In this document: piece after piece, positions 17,306 to 25,527 of the stretch | Layout of the letters: each line of letters starts with the position of its first letter | How positions within the stretch are numbered: position 1 is the stretch's first letter | Source: Marinilabiliaceae bacterium | Lineage (GTDB): Bacteria; Bacteroidota; Bacteroidia; Bacteroidales; Marinilabiliaceae | Assembly: GCA_021443545.1 (NCBI GenBank) | Contig: JABUTU010000037.1 | Coordinates: forward strand, 24,207-88,206 | Reading direction: 5' to 3' | DNA length: 64,000 nt | Program-made: the position numbers and the translations under genes | Notes under the pieces: generated by a model | Seen by the model: the letters and a program-made list of their open reading frames with translations, nothing else | Database searches by the model: none | Told to the model about the DNA's origin: nothing

Positions 17306-18736
17306 TTACTTGCCGTCGGCTCTAAATATAGAGCGTATGGTTTTGATGAATATTACCATATCGAGAGAAAACGACCAGTTGTCGATATAGTCCATATCCA
17401 TATGCATCCACTCTTCGAATGATATACTATTTCTGTTGGGGGCTATCTGCCATAGGCAAGTGATTCCAGGTTGCATTGATAGGCGTCTCAATTGCCAACG
17501 TTCATATTTTTCCACCTCGTCAGGCAGAGGCGGACGTGGACCTACAATCGACATATCGCCAATGAATACGTTCCAAAATTGAGGGAATTCATCAATGCCA
17601 CTCTTTCTGATAAGTTTTCCTACTCTGGTGATACGTGGGTCGTTGGCAATTTTGAATACTGGACCATCCATCTCATTCTGATTCATCAAGCTACCCTTAA
17701 GAGCCTCGGCATTCTCCACCATTGTACGGAATTTGTAGACCTTAAACTTACGCCCTCTAAGGCCGCATCTCTTCTGCGCAAAGAAAATAGGCCCTTTGGA
17801 ATCCAGTTTGATCATCAAGGCTATGATGATAAAGAATGGGAGTCCGCATAGTATGATGCATGAAGAGAGGAGTAGGTCGAACAGACGCTTTGCCAGTAAT
17901 CCAACGTAGTTTGTCGGTGTATTGGTGATGGTTATGACGACATTTGTGTCGAAATATCTCAGCTGTGTATTAGTTGAGATTCTATTCAAGAATGGTGAGT
18001 ACAAGCGAAATGTGACACCTAAGTCCTGACATATATTTATAAAGTGCAGTATCTCTTGCGAGCTATCATAGCTACGAGCATAGATGAGTTCGTCAGTACC
18101 CTTGACAAGCAGTTCCTCAATGGTATTGTTTGAAATAGGGTATATTGGGACATCAATGGCGCCATCGTAATGCTCCAATATGTATGGGTCGCCTATAATA
18201 GCCTTAATCTTGTATCCCCACTCGTAGCGCTTGTGAATTAGGTTTAGAAGTCCTTCGCCACCCCTGTCGCAAATGAATACAACTGTTTTGCTATTGTAAC
18301 CCTTCTTGCGGAGGTGTCTGAGCGACACGTAGAAGATAATCTTCAGGAAGGCAGTGACAATAGTACTGAATGCGCCAAAAGTTAGAATAAGGGGTCTGCC
18401 TAAACTGGGTAATCCAAATATTACAATGGTGAATGTAAGCAGAATGACTCCAATCACGTTCTCCACGACGTGGTATATGATAACGTATCCATATGAGCGG
18501 CTACGATATACCTCGTTGAGGTTGAGCCATATGTCAAGTGCAATCCAATATATAGCAATGAAAACTGATGTTATCAGAAAATCGCTATTTATGATGTTCC
18601 ACAATGAGGCATACGACTTTCCGTGGAACAGGACGATAGACAGGAAATATGAAACTATGGCAATCGTGACTGTTGCCGTAGTCAGCAAGGTCTTGACGAA
18701 GTGACCTCTACTACTTAGATTCTCAGTTGATACCAT
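17306..18736 (-). CDS. Polyprenyl-phosphate sugar-1-phosphate transferase (WcaJ/WbaP type)
   Basis: An initiating enzyme that moves a sugar-1-phosphate from a nucleotide sugar onto undecaprenyl phosphate, starting a polysaccharide repeat unit. The 476-aa protein has four or five N-terminal membrane segments (about 15-135), a central Rossmann-like domain (about 145-260) and the C-terminal catalytic domain from about 283: KRLFDLLLSS membrane hairpin, FFAQKRCGLRGRKFKVYKFRTM, and IRKSGIDEFPQFWNV with GDMSIVGPRPPLP. It is the only priming transferase seen and may serve both polysaccharide units. Head of the minus operon running down to rfbB. Confidence 0.92.
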   Translation of the reverse strand: MVSTENLSSRGHFVKTLLTTATVTIAIVSYFLSIVLFHGKSYASLWNIINSDFLITSVFIAIYWIALDIWLNLNEVYRSRSYGYVIIYHVVENVIGVILLTFTIVIFGLPSLGRPLILTFGAFSTIVTAFLKIIFYVSLRHLRKKGYNSKTVVFICDRGGEGLLNLIHKRYEWGYKIKAIIGDPYILEHYDGAIDVPIYPISNNTIEELLVKGTDELIYARSYDSSQEILHFINICQDLGVTFRLYSPFLNRISTNTQLRYFDTNVVITITNTPTNYVGLLAKRLFDLLLSSCIILCGLPFFIIIALMIKLDSKGPIFFAQKRCGLRGRKFKVYKFRTMVENAEALKGSLMNQNEMDGPVFKIANDPRITRVGKLIRKSGIDEFPQFWNVFIGDMSIVGPRPPLPDEVEKYERWQLRRLSMQPGITCLWQIAPNRNSISFEEWMHMDMDYIDNWSFSLDMVIFIKTIRSIFRADGK

Positions 18737-18792
18737 ATTGACTCTTCAGTTAACACCCACGATTATTAATAAAATACGTTTAAAGAGGACTC

Positions 18793-18800
18793 CAAAATTA
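18793..18800 (-). promoter_or_regulatory. -7 element upstream of the priming transferase operon
   Basis: TAATTTTG on the minus strand matches TAnnTTTG, 57 nt before the ATG at 18736. The -33 position reads TATG rather than TTTG, so the match is partial. Confidence 0.4.
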
Positions 18801-18930
18801 CACATAATTTTGTTATTTGCATAATGTCATACAAAAACGAGACCAAAGTGATAATCTTCAATTTTGTATAGTGTCTATTACGTTATTTGAGTGTAAAAGA
18901 TGCGTTGAATTAATGATGGGGATTTGAAAA

Positions 18931-20163
18931 CTACCAATAAATCATTAAAGACATATCAGAAGGGTTGAAAACTATTTGGGCTATATCCAATAATTCGTCG
19001 GACGAAACATCTTCTATTTGTTTTACAGTGCGTGATAGATTGTCGGCTTCCCCATAGAAGATGACGCTTCTTGCTGCGCTTAACATGAGGCTTTCACTGT
19101 CGGCTTCCGACATGAGAATCTGTCCTGCTATCTGTCGTTTAATGCGAAAAAGTTGTTTTTCGTTCATTTTGTTATTGCACAGTCTCAGTAACTCTTTTTT
19201 AATGACGCATAGACTCTTTTCGATATTAGTTGCATCTGTCCCGAAGTATATTGTTTGCAGCCCTGTATCTGCAAAGGATGTGTATTCTGTGGAGACATTA
19301 TATCCGATGCCGTTTCTCTCTCTTAGAGCTATGCTGAGACTTGCGTTCATGGAGGGTCCGCCGAGAATATAGCTCAGCATGTAGAGTGGTACTCGTTGTG
19401 CCTCATATGCAGAGGGTGCTATATTGCCGAGTAGAATATGCGCTTGACAATATCCCTTATTCTCTCGAATCTCAAATCGTTCACTCTTATGGTTCTCATA
19501 TGTTGTCGGGATATATTGAGAGACGTTCATCATATGATGTCCAAAATATTTTTCAGCGACTTTGATAATGCGACTATCACTGATATTGCCTCTGATACTC
19601 AACACCATGCGATCGGGGCGGTAGGTTCGTTGCATGAACTTTTTAGCCTTATCTCCGTCAAAAGAGCGGATGCTTTCAATGTTTCCAAGAATTGGGTGTG
19701 AAAGAGCTGGCATCTTGAAGATACGCTCCTCAAAGTCGTCGAAGATCAATTCGGATGGGGTATCTCTATATGACGAAATCTCGTCAGAAATGACATCGCG
19801 TTCTTTAGCCAATTCTTTTTCTGGGAATGTAGGGTTGAACACCATGTCGGCCATCAGTTCGGCGGCGCGTTCGAAATCTTTACTGAGGAAGGCTGCGTGT
19901 ACTGCTGTTTCGTCCTTTGTTGTGTAAGCGTTTAATTCTCCACCGACCTCATCGAGACGATTCAAGATTTGCAGAGCAGTCCGTTTTGTGGTTCCTTTGA
20001 ATATGGTATGCTCTATGAAGTGGGCAATTCCATATTCGTCATCCAATTCGTCGCGCGAACCAGCACCTATGACGATTCCACAATGGCATACTTCGCTCGA
20101 AGTCGGCTGAAATACTACACGTATCCCATTATTGAGACAGTGGATAGGATATGAAGATGGCAT
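18931..20163 (-). CDS. M16-family zinc metallopeptidase
   Basis: The 410-aa protein is a pitrilysin-type peptidase of the single-chain, two-domain bacterial size. The inverted zinc motif HFIEH is at 48-52 (H48, E51, H52), followed downstream by ERDVISDEISSYRDTP, which supplies the distal metal-ligand glutamate. The C-terminal half carries the second M16 domain with MLSYILGGPSMNASLSIALRERNGIGYNVS, where the R..Y substrate-binding pair is typical. No signal peptide is seen, so it is probably cytoplasmic. Substrate unknown. Confidence 0.9.
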   Translation of the reverse strand: MPSSYPIHCLNNGIRVVFQPTSSEVCHCGIVIGAGSRDELDDEYGIAHFIEHTIFKGTTKRTALQILNRLDEVGGELNAYTTKDETAVHAAFLSKDFERAAELMADMVFNPTFPEKELAKERDVISDEISSYRDTPSELIFDDFEERIFKMPALSHPILGNIESIRSFDGDKAKKFMQRTYRPDRMVLSIRGNISDSRIIKVAEKYFGHHMMNVSQYIPTTYENHKSERFEIRENKGYCQAHILLGNIAPSAYEAQRVPLYMLSYILGGPSMNASLSIALRERNGIGYNVSTEYTSFADTGLQTIYFGTDATNIEKSLCVIKKELLRLCNNKMNEKQLFRIKRQIAGQILMSEADSESLMLSAARSVIFYGEADNLSRTVKQIEDVSSDELLDIAQIVFNPSDMSLMIYW

Positions 20164-20180
20164 TTTAGATTTTTCAAGAA

Positions 20181-20885
20181 CTAAATATTGTTGAGACGTT
20201 CAGATGGTCTATAGGCGTAGACCAATCCGTATCTTATTGCGACCTCCCTCTTTGCCTCTGTGTCGATGCTGCCCAAATTGCGTTCTATTGTATTCCATAA
20301 TTCCAAGATTAAGGCATCAGCTTTCGGGCGGATCTCCTCCACCTTTGTGTGAAGCTTCTGTATGGTTTGCATCAAGTCTTGATGTTTGTGATATTGTTCT
20401 GTGAATTGTTGCATTTTGACTTTGACAACTGCAATAGATGGGTTGTATATGCGGTTGCCACTTCCCATCGCCATTCTTTTCTCCTCTCCGCTGATAATGG
20501 TATTACCCCATTCTATCAGTTGCGGGAGGGTGTCAAGTGCGGGAACGGTCTCACCTTGCAGTTCGAGTCCCAACATTTTGCGTGTCTCTGTCTTTATTTC
20601 TCCTCGTGCTATGCACATATTAAAGACCTGAATGAAATGAGAAAGGTATATGCGGGCTTGCTTAGCCGCCACATCGGCCTGACGGCCCAGTATGGCTTGC
20701 TGGGTTCTGGCATCACTATATTGTTTGATAGTCTGTTCAAAGATAGGTGAAAACATCTTAGCCTCAAGAAGTTGTTTCTGAGACAGCAGAGAGTCTCCTG
20801 TGCTTGCCGACTCAGCTGCTTCAATAGCTGTCCGGATGGCTCTTAGTCGAGCTTGATCTGTATTGGGAAGTCTTCTGTATGGCAT
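20181..20885 (-). CDS. Conserved hypothetical helical protein
   Basis: The 234-aa protein begins MPYRRLPNTDQARLRAIRTA and is predicted to be almost wholly alpha-helical, with long amphipathic stretches (about 35-105 and 150-215) and no signal peptide or membrane segment. The central LPQLIEWGNTIISGEEKRMAMG stretch separates two helical halves. I believe such proteins recur in Bacteroidales, but no function is known to me. It lies between manC (13 nt upstream) and the M16 peptidase (17 nt downstream) on the same strand, so the three are probably cotranscribed. Confidence 0.65.
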   Translation of the reverse strand: MPYRRLPNTDQARLRAIRTAIEAAESASTGDSLLSQKQLLEAKMFSPIFEQTIKQYSDARTQQAILGRQADVAAKQARIYLSHFIQVFNMCIARGEIKTETRKMLGLELQGETVPALDTLPQLIEWGNTIISGEEKRMAMGSGNRIYNPSIAVVKVKMQQFTEQYHKHQDLMQTIQKLHTKVEEIRPKADALILELWNTIERNLGSIDTEAKREVAIRYGLVYAYRPSERLNNI

Positions 20886-20898
20886 AGAGTTCTTCTTG

Positions 20899-21975
20899 TC
20901 AGTTTATAGATTCAGCAGCTTTCATCTCTGCCTTATATTTCCATGATGCATGAGCTTTGTCGCGAGGACAGATGAATATTACTCCGTCGCGTTCTATGAT
21001 AACGTAGTTGTTGAGGCTGTCGGCGATGACAGTTTTTTCTTTTGGTATTCTGACCAGACACCCTTTACTATCTTTTAAGATAGCATTACCTTCAATCAGG
21101 GCATTGTCAAAATCGTCTTTGCTCGCCTGCTCGTAAATAGAGTCCCAACTTCCTAAGTCGGCCCAAAGAGCCTCAGTCTGCTGAACGTATACGTTGCGGG
21201 CCTTCTCCATCACGCCATAGTCAATGGAGACATTCTCACACTCCTCGTACACTCTGGTAATTGACTCCTTAGTCCAATGAGAAGATGGGATAGCGTCTAA
21301 TGCATCGAACTGGCTTTGCACGTTAGGCATATACTTGGAAAGAGCCCTCTCTATAGAAGATACGCGCCAAATGAAGACACCTGTGTTCCAACAGAATTCA
21401 CCACAGTCGTAGAAGATTTTTGCCATCTCCTCATTAGGCTTTTCAGTAAATGTCTTGACATTATTGAGGAGTTTATATTGGTCGCTGATGGTGTCACCTA
21501 CCTGAATGTATCCGAATGCTGTCTCTGGTCTGTGAGCTCTGACGCCGATTGTTAATAGAGTGTCATCTGATTCAGAAACGAAACGAATGCCAGTATTGAT
21601 GCTCTCTATGAACAGGTTTTCACTTGTAATGAGGTGGTCAGATGGTGTGACAATAACGATAGCATCAGAGTCCCTCTGTTTTATAAAAGCATTGGCAAAA
21701 GCAATGCATGGGGCCGTGTTTCTGCGAAATGGTTCGCAAAGGATGTTCTCCAATGGAACATCTGGAAGTTGTTCGTGTACAATTGTTTTGTACCGCTCAT
21801 TGGTGACTACGACGAAGTGGGAAGGTTCGCATATATTTCTGAATCTGTCGTATGTCAGCTGAAGCATAGTCCGCCCCAACCCCATCAGATCGAGGAACTG
21901 CTTGGGCATAGCCTGTCTGCTTAAGGGCCAAAGGCGATTGCCTTGACCACCAGCCATTATTGTGCAATATATCAT
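20899..21975 (-). CDS. manC: Mannose-1-phosphate guanylyltransferase
   Basis: Makes GDP-mannose from mannose-1-phosphate and GTP, the precursor of GDP-fucose as well. The 358-aa protein has the nucleotidyltransferase motif AGGQGNRLWPLSR (8-20) and KQFLDLMG, then VTPSDHLI, GYIQVGD, FTEKPNEEMA, FCWNTGVFIWR and SIDYGVMEKA, all typical of the enzyme. It lacks the C-terminal phosphomannose isomerase domain of bifunctional ManC/AlgA. It would feed mannose or fucose residues to the polysaccharide units. The reading frame is complete. Confidence 0.93.
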   Translation of the reverse strand: MIYCTIMAGGQGNRLWPLSRQAMPKQFLDLMGLGRTMLQLTYDRFRNICEPSHFVVVTNERYKTIVHEQLPDVPLENILCEPFRRNTAPCIAFANAFIKQRDSDAIVIVTPSDHLITSENLFIESINTGIRFVSESDDTLLTIGVRAHRPETAFGYIQVGDTISDQYKLLNNVKTFTEKPNEEMAKIFYDCGEFCWNTGVFIWRVSSIERALSKYMPNVQSQFDALDAIPSSHWTKESITRVYEECENVSIDYGVMEKARNVYVQQTEALWADLGSWDSIYEQASKDDFDNALIEGNAILKDSKGCLVRIPKEKTVIADSLNNYVIIERDGVIFICPRDKAHASWKYKAEMKAAESIN

Positions 21976-22059
21976 ATCGATGGTGGTTCTTCTTGGTTAT
22001 AATTGCTACGAATTTAGCAATATTTTTTCAAATGTGATTTAGGAGATAAGAAAACATTG

Positions 22060-22067
22060 TAATTTTG
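22060..22067 (+). promoter_or_regulatory. -7 element that sets the mlaE start
   Basis: TAATTTTG matches TAnnTTTG. It overlaps a TTG codon at 22065 that would otherwise extend the mlaE frame. A transcript from here begins near 22073, so translation should begin at ATG 22101. Confidence 0.45.
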
Positions 22068-22100
22068 AGCAAAATAAGTTGTAGTTGTCCATTTTTTTGT

Positions 22101-22847
22101 ATGGTAAGGAGCTTTTTCTTTCATTTGGGTCGTTATGTTCTGTTTCTGCGTCAGATGTTCAGGCGTCCAGAGAAGTGGAGTATCTTTGGTCGCAGGATTG
22201 TTGTTGAGATAGAAAAGTTGGGGGTGGATTCTCTCGGCATAGTGGTTGTTATCTCACTCTTTGTGGGTGCGGTTATAACCATTCAGACAGCGACTAATCT
22301 GGAGAATCCTTTTATTCCGAGGTATAGTGTCGGAACGGCATCCCGTGAGTCTATTCTGCTTGAGTTTTCAAGTACCATAGTATGTCTAATCTTGGCAGGC
22401 AAGATAGGGTCGAATATTTCGAGTGAGATAGGCACAATGCGTATCACAGAGCAGATAGATGCGCTCGAGATAATGGGGGTCAATTCGGTCGGTTATCTTG
22501 TTAGCCCTAAGGTTATAGCGATGATTGTGTCGGTTCCTATCCTTGTAATCTTCAGTATGTTCATAGGCATTGTAGGAGGCTGGATGTCGGGGGGTTACAC
22601 TGGACTTGTGCCTTCAGATGATTATATACATGGCATACAGGTTGCTTTCAGACCATATTATGTGACATATTCTCTTGTCAAGTCGACACTCTTTGCTTTT
22701 GTAATCTCGACAGTAGCATCATATTGGGGATTTTACGTAAAAGGCGGAGCCCTTGAAGTGGGTCGGGCAAGTACTAAGACGGTAGTGACAAGTTCGATAG
22801 TCATACTGATAATCAATTTACTTATAACACAGATTTGGCTTAACTGA
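22101..22847 (+). CDS. mlaE: MlaE-type phospholipid ABC transporter permease
   Basis: Integral-membrane permease of an Mla-type system that moves phospholipids between inner and outer membranes. The start ATG 22101 (248 aa) is preferred over the upstream in-frame TTG 22065, which lies in a promoter element. The product has five or so membrane segments and the family motifs FVGAVITIQTATNL, ESILLEFSSTIVCLILAGKIGSN, ISSEIGTMRITEQIDALEIMGVN and a C-terminal GFYVKGGALEVG. MlaF follows after 7 nt. No MCE (mlaD) gene follows in the window, although Bacteroidetes often place it close by. Confidence 0.92.
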   Translation: MVRSFFFHLGRYVLFLRQMFRRPEKWSIFGRRIVVEIEKLGVDSLGIVVVISLFVGAVITIQTATNLENPFIPRYSVGTASRESILLEFSSTIVCLILAGKIGSNISSEIGTMRITEQIDALEIMGVNSVGYLVSPKVIAMIVSVPILVIFSMFIGIVGGWMSGGYTGLVPSDDYIHGIQVAFRPYYVTYSLVKSTLFAFVISTVASYWGFYVKGGALEVGRASTKTVVTSSIVILIINLLITQIWLN

Positions 22848-22854
22848 GAGCATT

Positions 22855-23604
22855 ATGATAGAGGCAATAGAAGTCAGAAAGCAATTCTCTGGGCGAGAGA
22901 TTATACATGGAGTAAGTGCTCTTTTTGAGTCGGGCAAGACGAATCTGATTATCGGCAAGAGTGGTTCGGGCAAGACAGTGCTGCTGAAGACACTTGTTGG
23001 ACTCTATGGCGCCGATTCGGGCGATATACTCTACCATGGGCGTTCTCTTAAGTCGCTTTCGCAGCAACAACGGCATTCGCTCAGACAAGAGATTGGTATG
23101 CTCTTCCAGGGGTCTGCTTTAATCGACTCGTTGACAGTCGAGGAGAACGTTATGTTTCCACTTGATATGTTTACAGATATGTCGCATGACGAGAGGAGAA
23201 GGAGAGCACGTGCATGTTTAGATAGAGTCAATATTCAGTCGGAGGCATATAAACTCTTCTCCTCAGAGATATCGGGAGGAATGCAGAAACGTGTTGCCAT
23301 AGCGAGAGCAATAGCCCTAAAGCCACGATATCTCTTCTGTGATGAACCAAACTCTGGATTAGACCCTCTGACAGCAAGTGTGATAGATAGATTGATTTTC
23401 GACATCACAAAGGAGTTCAATATAACGACAATAATCAATACTCACGATATGAATAGTGTAATGAGTATTGGAGAGCATATAATCTATATCGACTCAGGCA
23501 ATAAGGAGTGGGAGGGTAGCAGAGAGACAATCCTTGAGGCGGATGTTGCAACACTCAAAGAATTTCTTTCGCCATTGTCCAACGCATTGTCGCACAAAGC
23601 GTAG
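22855..23604 (+). CDS. mlaF: MlaF-type ABC transporter ATPase
   Basis: ATPase partner of MlaE. The 249-aa protein has Walker A GKSGSGKTV (about 36-44), the Q-loop GMLFQGSALIDSLTVEENV typical of MlaF, the signature ISGGMQKRVAIARAIA, Walker B YLFCDEPNSGLDP and the H-loop INTHDMNSV. The start ATG 22855 is 7 nt after the mlaE stop. Length is normal. After its stop, about 80 nt of non-coding sequence leads to the panC promoter. Confidence 0.93.
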   Translation: MIEAIEVRKQFSGREIIHGVSALFESGKTNLIIGKSGSGKTVLLKTLVGLYGADSGDILYHGRSLKSLSQQQRHSLRQEIGMLFQGSALIDSLTVEENVMFPLDMFTDMSHDERRRRARACLDRVNIQSEAYKLFSSEISGGMQKRVAIARAIALKPRYLFCDEPNSGLDPLTASVIDRLIFDITKEFNITTIINTHDMNSVMSIGEHIIYIDSGNKEWEGSRETILEADVATLKEFLSPLSNALSHKA

Positions 23605-23682
23605 CCACCGTTATATGCATCTATTTTTTTGTTGCAGAGCTAAGATTTACATTTTTTAAGAACAACATATAACACTTTTCTG

Positions 23683-23690
23683 TAACTTTG
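23683..23690 (+). promoter_or_regulatory. panC -7 element, almost touching the start codon
   Basis: TAACTTTG matches TAnnTTTG exactly. The panC ATG begins at 23699, only 8 nt beyond the box. With a start site about 6 nt after the box, the mRNA would have a leader of only one or two bases. Confidence 0.5.
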
Positions 23691-23698
23691 CGTTCCAA

Positions 23699-24556
23699 AT
23701 GGAAGTAAAGAACACCATAAAGGATCTCAAGGCATCCGTTGCATTGGCTCGTCAGAATGGTAGTCGCATAGGGCTTGTACCTACGATGGGTGCTCTTCAT
23801 CAAGGACATCTGTCGCTTGTGAAGCGGGCATGTAGTGAGTGTGATTTTGTAGTGGTTAGCATTTTTGTGAATCCTACTCAATTCAACAATGCTGAGGATC
23901 TGAAGACATATCCGCGGACTCTGGAAGAAGATTTGCGACTGCTTTCAGAAAATGCAAATGTTGATGTGGTGTTTGCACCTTCTGTCGAGGAGATTTATCC
24001 GCAACCTGATACTCGTCAGTTTGAACTTGGGAAGTTGGCTGAGGTTATGGAGGGACGATACAGGCCGGGGCATTTTAATGGCGTTGCGCAGATAGTCAGC
24101 AAACTTTTTATGTTTGTTGAGCCTGACAAGGCCTTCTTCGGAGAGAAGGACTTTCAGCAGTTGGCAATTATACGTCAGTTGGTGAAGAATCTTAACTTCA
24201 GCATCGAGATTGTAGGTTGTCCGATTGTAAGATATATGGATGGTTTGGCAGTCAGTTCGCGAAACACTCTTTTGACTGAGGAGCAGCGAGCGATAGCACC
24301 AATAATTCAAGCGACTCTTAGGCGTTCGGTCGAGGAGATGCAATACAAAATGAAGCCATCGGAGGTTGTAGATTGGGTGACAAATACACTCAATAAGATT
24401 CAGCCTTTACAGATGGAGTATTATTCTATAGTTGATGGAATAACACTTCAACCTGTAAACTCCTGGGAGGAGTCGGACTATGTGGTTGGTTGTATTACAT
24501 GCTATTGTGGTAAGGTGCGTCTGATTGACAACATTACATATAAAAAGAGTATCTGA
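23699..24556 (+). CDS. panC: Pantothenate synthetase
   Basis: Condenses pantoate and beta-alanine with ATP to form pantothenate. The 285-aa protein has [15 protein letters not shown] with the HIGH-like H34xxH37, [27 protein letters not shown], the [17 protein letters not shown] core, and the KMSKS-like loop VSSRNTLLT. Length is normal. panD follows after 14 nt, forming a two-gene operon for beta-alanine supply and use. The start codon stands directly after the -7 promoter box, suggesting a leaderless or nearly leaderless mRNA. Confidence 0.96.
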   Translation: MEVKNTIKDLKASVALARQNGSRIGLVPTMGALHQGHLSLVKRACSECDFVVVSIFVNPTQFNNAEDLKTYPRTLEEDLRLLSENANVDVVFAPSVEEIYPQPDTRQFELGKLAEVMEGRYRPGHFNGVAQIVSKLFMFVEPDKAFFGEKDFQQLAIIRQLVKNLNFSIEIVGCPIVRYMDGLAVSSRNTLLTEEQRAIAPIIQATLRRSVEEMQYKMKPSEVVDWVTNTLNKIQPLQMEYYSIVDGITLQPVNSWEESDYVVGCITCYCGKVRLIDNITYKKSI

Positions 24557-24570
24557 TTGATTTTTTAGCC

Positions 24571-24924
24571 ATGTGGATACATGTAGTTAAGTCGAAGATA
24601 CACAATGTTCACGTTACCGAGTCGAATCTTAATTATATCGGGAGTATTACGATTGACGAGGATTTGATGGATGCCGCAGGTATCTATGAGAACGAGAAGG
24701 TACAAGTTGTGAACAATAATAATGGCGAGCGTTTTGATACGTACGTCATTAAGGGCGAGCGAGGTTCTGGCGTTGTATGTCTGAATGGCGCAGCTGCCCG
24801 TAAGGTTGCAGTAGGAGACGTGGTAATAATCATGGCCTACGCAATGATTGATGAGGCTGAAATCGCTGAATTTAAGCCGAAAATCGTTTTTCCCGACACT
24901 CTGACGAACCTTTTGGTTCGATGA
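24571..24924 (+). CDS. panD: Aspartate 1-decarboxylase
   Basis: Decarboxylates L-aspartate to beta-alanine using a pyruvoyl cofactor formed by self-cleavage. The 117-aa zymogen has the processing site at G24-S25 within YIGSITID, where S25 becomes the pyruvoyl group. The conserved [21 protein letters not shown] and [23 protein letters not shown] stretches follow. Length is normal. Last gene of panC-panD; a terminator follows at 24981. Confidence 0.96.
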   Translation: MWIHVVKSKIHNVHVTESNLNYIGSITIDEDLMDAAGIYENEKVQVVNNNNGERFDTYVIKGERGSGVVCLNGAAARKVAVGDVVIIMAYAMIDEAEIAEFKPKIVFPDTLTNLLVR

Positions 24925-24980
24925 GCGTATGACTTAGAGTTCATAGTTGTTAATTTAATCATAGTAGTTTAGTAGTTATT

Positions 24981-25017
24981 CACCTTGGAGCCGTGACGGT
25001 AGCCAAGGTGATTTTTT
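24981..25017 (+). terminator. Terminator after panCD
   Basis: CACCTTGG (24981-24988) pairs with CCAAGGTG (25003-25010), with an inner CCG/CGG helix, followed by ATTTTTT. Confidence 0.8.
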
Positions 25018-25080
25018 ATTTAGACTATAGGTAGTTTTGTTCTGTGGGTCATATAGCAGGATATGAGATCGATGTAGAAT

Positions 25081-25112
25081 AAAAAAGCGCATCAAAACAT
25101 TCGTTTTGATGC
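25081..25112 (-). terminator. Terminator after tRNA-fMet
   Basis: GCATCAAAAC (25089-25098) is the exact reverse complement of GTTTTGATGC (25103-25112) around a 4-nt loop. On the minus strand it is followed after two bases by TTTTTT, placing it 14 nt downstream of the tRNA 3' end. Confidence 0.8.
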
Positions 25113-25125
25113 ACTTCATCTTTAG

Positions 25126-25198
<73 letters not shown>

Positions 25199-25215
25199 AT
25201 ATTGCTTAACGAGCA

Positions 25216-25245
25216 CAAAGGTAGTATTTTTTTTTTACTTGCAAA
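25216..25245 (-). promoter_or_regulatory. Promoter of tRNA-fMet
   Basis: On the minus strand TTTG (25245 to 25242), an 18-nt spacer and TACCTTTG (25223 to 25216) match the Bacteroidetes consensus. The tRNA 5' end is at 25198. Confidence 0.7.
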
Positions 25246-25318
25246 CACTTTTGAGAAAAAAGCTTTTCCAAAAATGTGTTTTTAGCCATGAGGGGGATAT
25301 GAAACCCACATATAACAC

Positions 25319-25362
25319 AAGAGGGTGTGCCATGAAAGCTGACACACCCCTCTTATAAGAGG
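25319..25362. terminator. Overlapping hairpins between the two tRNA genes
   Basis: AAGAGGGTGTG (25319-25329) pairs with CACACCCCTCTT (25343-25354) with one bulge, and CCTCTTATAAGAGG (25349-25362) is a competing palindrome. It lies just past the tRNA-Arg(TCT) 3' end, but no T-run follows in that direction. The GAGGGTGTG/CACACCC stem resembles the terminator at 1876. Confidence 0.4.
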
Positions 25363-25375
25363 ATTCTAAAACCAG

Positions 25376-25449
25376 TGATCCCGGCGGGATTCGAACCCAC
25401 GACCCGCAGCTTAGAAGGCTGCTGCTCTATCCAGCTGAGCTACGAGACC
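25376..25449 (-). tRNA. tRNA-Arg (TCT)
   Basis: A 74-nt cloverleaf on the minus strand. Acceptor GGTCTCG pairs with CGGGATC, the D arm contains GCTCAGCTGGATAGAGC, the anticodon loop CTTCTAA gives TCT (reads AGA and AGG), and the T arm contains GGTTCGAATCC. No CCA is encoded. A TAACTTTG promoter box lies upstream at 25484-25491. Confidence 0.95.
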
Positions 25450-25483
25450 AACCTGTATAATAATGTCCCTCGCAGAACGGGTG

Positions 25484-25491
25484 CAAAGTTA
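25484..25491 (-). promoter_or_regulatory. -7 element of tRNA-Arg(TCT)
   Basis: On the minus strand TAACTTTG matches TAnnTTTG, 35 nt before the tRNA 5' end. A -33 TTTG is not evident. Confidence 0.45.
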
Positions 25492-25527
25492 GTAATCTTT
25501 TCCGTATATAAAACAGCGTGTATGATT

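Noticed and set aside
17054-17422. 122-codon plus-strand frame over the DUF4296 and sugar transferase junction
   Set aside because: Antisense to two confidently called genes, without family likeness.
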